A stretch of 14,476 nucleotides of DNA. Source: an uncultured Pseudomonadota bacterium (GTDB taxonomy: Bacteria > Pseudomonadota > Gammaproteobacteria > Burkholderiales > SG8-41). The DNA lies in NCBI GenBank assembly GCA_946885605.1, contig CAMPGR010000098.1:1-14476 (forward strand), written 5' to 3'. The notes under the pieces were generated by a model. That model had not been told where the DNA came from. It ran no database searches and saw only the letters and a program-made list of their open reading frames with translations. Both the position numbers and the translations under genes were made by a program. Shown here in pieces: positions 12,095 through 14,476 of the stretch; the stretch's first letter is position 1, and each line of letters starts with the position of its first letter.

Positions 12095-13198
12095 ATGACC
12101 ATGAACGCGGTGTCCGATATCCGGACCGTAGATTCGATGGACGAGTTTTATGCCGACGTGAGGCGCGTGCACGGGCGCCCGCTGTGGCAGACGCAGGGCA
12201 CATCGAAAAAGGCGCCGACGGTGCCGTATCTCTGGAGGTATCGCGATTTCCGGCCGCTGCTTTTTCGCGCGGCGGACATCGTGCCGATCGAGCTCGCGGA
12301 GCGGCGCGTGCTCGTCATGGCGAACCCCGGCATCCTGAACGACTGGCAGGCTTCCAATACCCTGCTCGCCAATCTCCAGATCATCAAGCCGGGGGAAGTC
12401 GCGCGCTCCCACCGCCATAGCGCCTCGGCGTTGCGGCTCGTCGTCGAAGGAACCGGCGCCTATACGGCGGTGGACGGCGAGAAAACCTACATGGAGCCGG
12501 GGGACTTCGTCACCACGCCCAACGGCACGTGGCACGATCATGGCAACGAGGGCGACGCCCCGATGATCTGGCTCGACGGGCTCGATGTGCCGCTCGTGCA
12601 GGCGCTCGAAACGAATTTCTTCGAGCTCTATCCGGAGAAGAAATTTCCGCTCAGTCGCCCGGATGACCTGTCGCTGCGCCTCTATGGCGCGGGCAGTCTG
12701 CGCCCGACGTGGGCGAAGCACGATGCGCTGCATTCGCCGCTCCTCAACTACAAGTTCGCGCAGACCTACTCGACGTTGAAATCGATCGCCGAGCGTTCTG
12801 ACGGCAGTCCCTACGATGGCGTGTCGGTCGAATACACGAGTCCGCTGACCGGCGGGCCTGCGTTGCCGACGATCGCCTGCTTTGCCTCGCTGCTGCTTCC
12901 CGGCCGCCACACGAAAGCGCATCGCCACACCGGCGGGACGATCTATCACGTGATCCAGGGCGAGGGAGAATCGATCATCGCCGGCAAGCGCTATCGCTGG
13001 GAGGAGAAGGACACATTCGTCGTGCCGAGCTGGGCCTGGCACGAGCATCGCGCGAGCGCCGAGTCGGTACTGTTTTCGTTCAGCGATTCAGCGGTGCTGC
13101 AGCCGCTCGGGCTCTACCGCGAAGAGGCGCTCGCGGAGAACGCCGGACACCAGAAGGTGGAAGGCGAATTCGAGCCGCTCCCTGTGCCCGAGAGGTAG
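12095..13198 (+). CDS. Gentisate 1,2-dioxygenase-like bicupin ring-cleavage dioxygenase
   Basis: 367 residues, the right length for gentisate/salicylate/1-hydroxy-2-naphthoate dioxygenases, which open aromatic rings with Fe(II) and O2. GGAGGAG lies 6 bases before the ATG. The N-terminal cupin carries the iron site His106, His108 (SHRHSASALRLVVEG) and His147 (TWHDHGNEG), followed by IWLDGLDVPLV, a strong family signature. The C-terminal cupin repeats the pattern (AHRHTGGTIYHVIQGEG and WHEH), so a second metal site is possible. Aligning with salicylate 1,2-dioxygenase from memory (offset 13), Arg70, Arg114 and His149 match Arg83, Arg127 and His162, but the Trp/Tyr104 and Gly106 positions are Leu91 and Asn93. 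The substrate may therefore be other than gentisate. No fumarylpyruvate hydrolase or maleylpyruvate isomerase gene is beside it. Cytoplasmic. Confidence 0.88.
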   Translation: MTMNAVSDIRTVDSMDEFYADVRRVHGRPLWQTQGTSKKAPTVPYLWRYRDFRPLLFRAADIVPIELAERRVLVMANPGILNDWQASNTLLANLQIIKPGEVARSHRHSASALRLVVEGTGAYTAVDGEKTYMEPGDFVTTPNGTWHDHGNEGDAPMIWLDGLDVPLVQALETNFFELYPEKKFPLSRPDDLSLRLYGAGSLRPTWAKHDALHSPLLNYKFAQTYSTLKSIAERSDGSPYDGVSVEYTSPLTGGPALPTIACFASLLLPGRHTKAHRHTGGTIYHVIQGEGESIIAGKRYRWEEKDTFVVPSWAWHEHRASAESVLFSFSDSAVLQPLGLYREEALAENAGHQKVEGEFEPLPVPER

Positions 13199-13251
13199 AC
13201 GGCGCGGAATAACCGGCAGGTGGGTTCTGCCGGCCCCCATCTTCGGCTGGA

Positions 13252-13280
13252 TTGCTATAGAAACATTTCGGCGATATCAT
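13252..13280 (+). promoter_or_regulatory. Promoter of the Xre/RES toxin-antitoxin operon
   Basis: TTGCTA (13252-13257) and TATCAT (13275-13280; five of six to TATAAT) are exactly 17 bases apart. Transcription would begin near 13287, only a few bases before ATG 13291. The stretch is AT-rich compared with its surroundings. Confidence 0.65.
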
Positions 13281-13294
13281 TTCAGAAGAAATGA
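13264..13294. promoter_or_regulatory. Candidate operator: CATTTC half-sites at the toxin-antitoxin promoter
   Basis: CATTTC occurs at 13264-13269 and 13278-13283, and inverted as GAAATG at 13288-13293. The last two form a 7-bp inverted repeat, TCATTTC-AGAA-GAAATGA (13277-13294), which covers the transcription start and the antitoxin start codon. The spacing of the direct copies is 14 bases. This fits an autorepressor site for the HTH antitoxin. Confidence 0.45.
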
Positions 13295-13686
13295 AGGCCG
13301 GAAACCCCATCCCCGCGCGCGGGGCGGCCTCCTCGCCCGCCCACGCCCGCACGCTTGCCAAGGCCGCCTTGCGCGCCGCCGACCTGCTCGGGCTCACTCA
13401 GGCCGAGCTCGCGCCCATCCTCGGCGTGAGCCGCTCGACTGTTTCCCGCATCGCCGCCGGCGAGCATGTGCTGGCGCCCGAGCAGAAAACGTGGGAGCTT
13501 GCGGCGCTCTTCGTACGCCTGTTCCGTTCGCTGGACGCGCTCGTCGGCTCGAACGAAGCGCAGGCGCGCGCGTGGCTCAACAGCGAGAACGCGGGGCTCG
13601 GCGCCGTGCCGCGCACGCTCCTCGCGCGCGCCGAAGGGCTGGTTCGTGCTGTCCAGTACCTGGACGCCGCGCGCGGTCGCGTCTAG
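13291..13686 (+). CDS. Xre/MbcA/ParS-family antitoxin of a RES-type toxin-antitoxin pair
   Basis: 131 residues. An Xre-type helix-turn-helix at about 27-58 (LGLTQAELAPILGVSRSTVSRI) is followed by a C-terminal DUF2384/MbcA-ParS toxin-binding domain at about 74-131 (LFRSLDALVGSNEAQARAWL and the PRTLLARAEGLVRAVQYLD helix). This architecture is specific to antitoxins paired with RES toxins: the C-terminal domain plugs the toxin active site and the HTH represses the operon. The start codon follows a good promoter with almost no leader; AGAAG just before it is a weak ribosome binding site at best. The first 24 residues are a Pro/Ala-rich lead-in. The toxin gene overlaps its 3' end in another frame. 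Confidence 0.93.
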   Translation: MKAGNPIPARGAASSPAHARTLAKAALRAADLLGLTQAELAPILGVSRSTVSRIAAGEHVLAPEQKTWELAALFVRLFRSLDALVGSNEAQARAWLNSENAGLGAVPRTLLARAEGLVRAVQYLDAARGRV

Positions 13687-14386
13687 GGCGTCCACCGCCT
13701 CGGCGCGGTTGTGGCGCGCAGTCGAAGCGCAGCACATCGCCGCGACGCTGCGGCTGGTGGACAACCTCGAGGAGCAGCGGCTCCTCGAAGACATTCTCGA
13801 AGCGACCAAACCCCCGATTCCCGCCGCCGCGAAGAAACTTCACTATCTGTTGTTCACTCCGTTCCGGTATCCGCCGCGCCACGGCTCGCGTTTCCGCAGC
13901 GTGGACGATCCCGGCGTCTTCTACGGCGCGGACTCGGTGCGCACCGCCTGTGCGGAGCTCGGCTATTGGCGTTGGCGCTTCCTGACCGAGAGCCAGGGAC
14001 TGACGGTGCTCGGCCCCGCGCAGCAGACGCTGTTTCAGGTGGCGGTCAAGACGCACGCTGTCGATCTGCAGAAGCCGCCGTTCGCGCGCGATGCGCAGCA
14101 GTGGCACGACCCGAACGATTACCGCGCGACGCAGGCGTTCGCGAAAACAGCGCGCGAGGCGGGCATTGGGCTGATCCGTTATCGCTCGGTGCGTGATCCC
14201 GCACCGGGAAGCTGCGGCGCGGTGCTGAAACCCGAGGCGTTCAGTTCGACCAAGCCCGCCGCGCCGACGCAAACGTGGCTCCTCACCGTGACGCAGGAAT
14301 TTGCGATCTGGCAGCGCGACCGCGAGGCGTTGGAGTTCGACATGCACCGCTGGGCTCGGCGCAGTGACAAGAAAAGTGTGAAGTGA
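13646..14386 (+). CDS. RES-domain toxin (NAD+-degrading/ADP-ribosylating family)
   Basis: 246 residues if started at GTG 13646, which overlaps the antitoxin gene by 41 bases. No ATG lies in frame at a sensible place; a later TTG (13709) would cut off the conserved N-terminal Arg21-Leu-Trp-Arg24, and the open frame further upstream lies wholly inside the antitoxin gene. The RES family is named for conserved Arg, Glu and Ser: visible here are Arg21/Arg24, the RFRS...GVFYG region with Tyr93, Glu104 in the CAELGYWRW helix, and Ser181 in RYRSVRDP. The fold resembles ADP-ribosyltransferases, and characterised members deplete NAD+ (MbcT, Res) or modify a target enzyme (ParT). All key residues are present, so the toxin looks active. 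It is likely translated by coupling from the antitoxin. Confidence 0.92.
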   Translation: MLSSTWTPRAVASRASTASARLWRAVEAQHIAATLRLVDNLEEQRLLEDILEATKPPIPAAAKKLHYLLFTPFRYPPRHGSRFRSVDDPGVFYGADSVRTACAELGYWRWRFLTESQGLTVLGPAQQTLFQVAVKTHAVDLQKPPFARDAQQWHDPNDYRATQAFAKTAREAGIGLIRYRSVRDPAPGSCGAVLKPEAFSSTKPAAPTQTWLLTVTQEFAIWQRDREALEFDMHRWARRSDKKSVK

Positions 14387-14476
14387 ATTCCACAGCTCCC
14401 ATCCCCTCATCGAAAGCTGGGGAGCGGGCTTGCCGCAAAGAACTCCTTCCCACTCGAGGGAAGGTTGGGGGTACGA
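14387..14476. repeat. Palindromic repeat-like DNA after the toxin gene
   Basis: No gene is seen in these last 90 bases. CCTTCCC (14445-14451) and GGGAAGG (14458-14464) form a perfect 7-bp stem with the loop ACTCGA, followed by TTGGGGG. A looser inverted pair, GCTCCC and GGGAGC, lies just upstream. The style resembles the palindrome at 2849-2877. It could also serve as a weak transcription stop for the toxin gene, but it lacks a T-run. The element may continue beyond the window. Confidence 0.4.

Noticed and set aside
11552..13048. 498-codon open frame on the minus strand
   Set aside because: Antisense to the M15 peptidase and bicupin genes, spans two unrelated real genes, and shows no domain.
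13466..13645. Upstream start of the RES toxin deep inside the antitoxin gene
   Set aside because: The translation there is Arg-rich shadow of the antitoxin; the RES domain begins after residue 20 of the GTG-13646 product.
1..14476. tRNA, rRNA, CRISPR array, insertion sequence or prophage
   Set aside because: No cloverleaf, regular spaced repeats, transposase or phage structural gene was seen on either strand.

Overview
The window is GC-rich, gene-dense bacterial DNA with short intergenic gaps and no RNA genes, insertion sequences or CRISPR arrays that I can see. Two periplasmic binding proteins of the Bug/TctC type, an isoquinoline-oxidoreductase-type molybdenum enzyme and the overall gene mix point to a betaproteobacterium, most likely of the Burkholderiales. 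That assignment is inferred from gene content only.

Layout. (1) 1-2684, plus strand: the 3' end of an ornithine cyclodeaminase/mu-crystallin family gene, an FMN-dependent alpha-hydroxy-acid oxidase/dehydrogenase, and an M24 (creatinase/prolidase fold) protein whose metal ligands are mostly replaced. (2) 2685-5662, plus strand: a 252-bp gap with hairpins and a dispersed-repeat fragment, then a two-gene operon for an exported molybdenum hydroxylase (2Fe-2S small subunit and Tat-dependent large subunit). A strong intrinsic terminator follows. (3) 5830-6858, plus strand: a stand-alone ATP-grasp ligase of the D-Ala-D-Ala ligase type with its own promoter. (4) 10508 down to 6865, minus strand: a translationally coupled aconitase/isopropylmalate-dehydratase-like pair, then a Bug/TctC binding protein and a GNAT acetyltransferase. 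(5) 10603-13198, plus strand, divergent from block 4: a second Bug/TctC protein, a small M15 peptidase, and a gentisate-1,2-dioxygenase-like bicupin. (6) 13291-14386: an Xre/MbcA-type antitoxin with an overlapping RES-domain toxin. (7) 14387-14476: repeat-like palindromic DNA.

How it may work together. Most enzymes look catabolic: oxidation of a hydroxy acid, hydroxylation of an N-heterocycle or aldehyde, aromatic ring cleavage, and hydration/dehydration of a carboxylic acid, with binding proteins for carboxylate uptake. No full pathway can be read from the window, and no transporter membrane subunits are present. The recurrent oddity is that several of these enzymes keep their fold and cofactor motifs but have replaced substrate-binding or catalytic residues: the aconitase-like pair, the M24 protein, the molybdenum subunit, the hydroxy-acid oxidase and the bicupin. 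The aconitase-like pair is the best candidate for an undescribed activity. Three genes also have promoter -10 boxes only 7-10 bases before their start codons, suggesting leaderless or nearly leaderless mRNAs.
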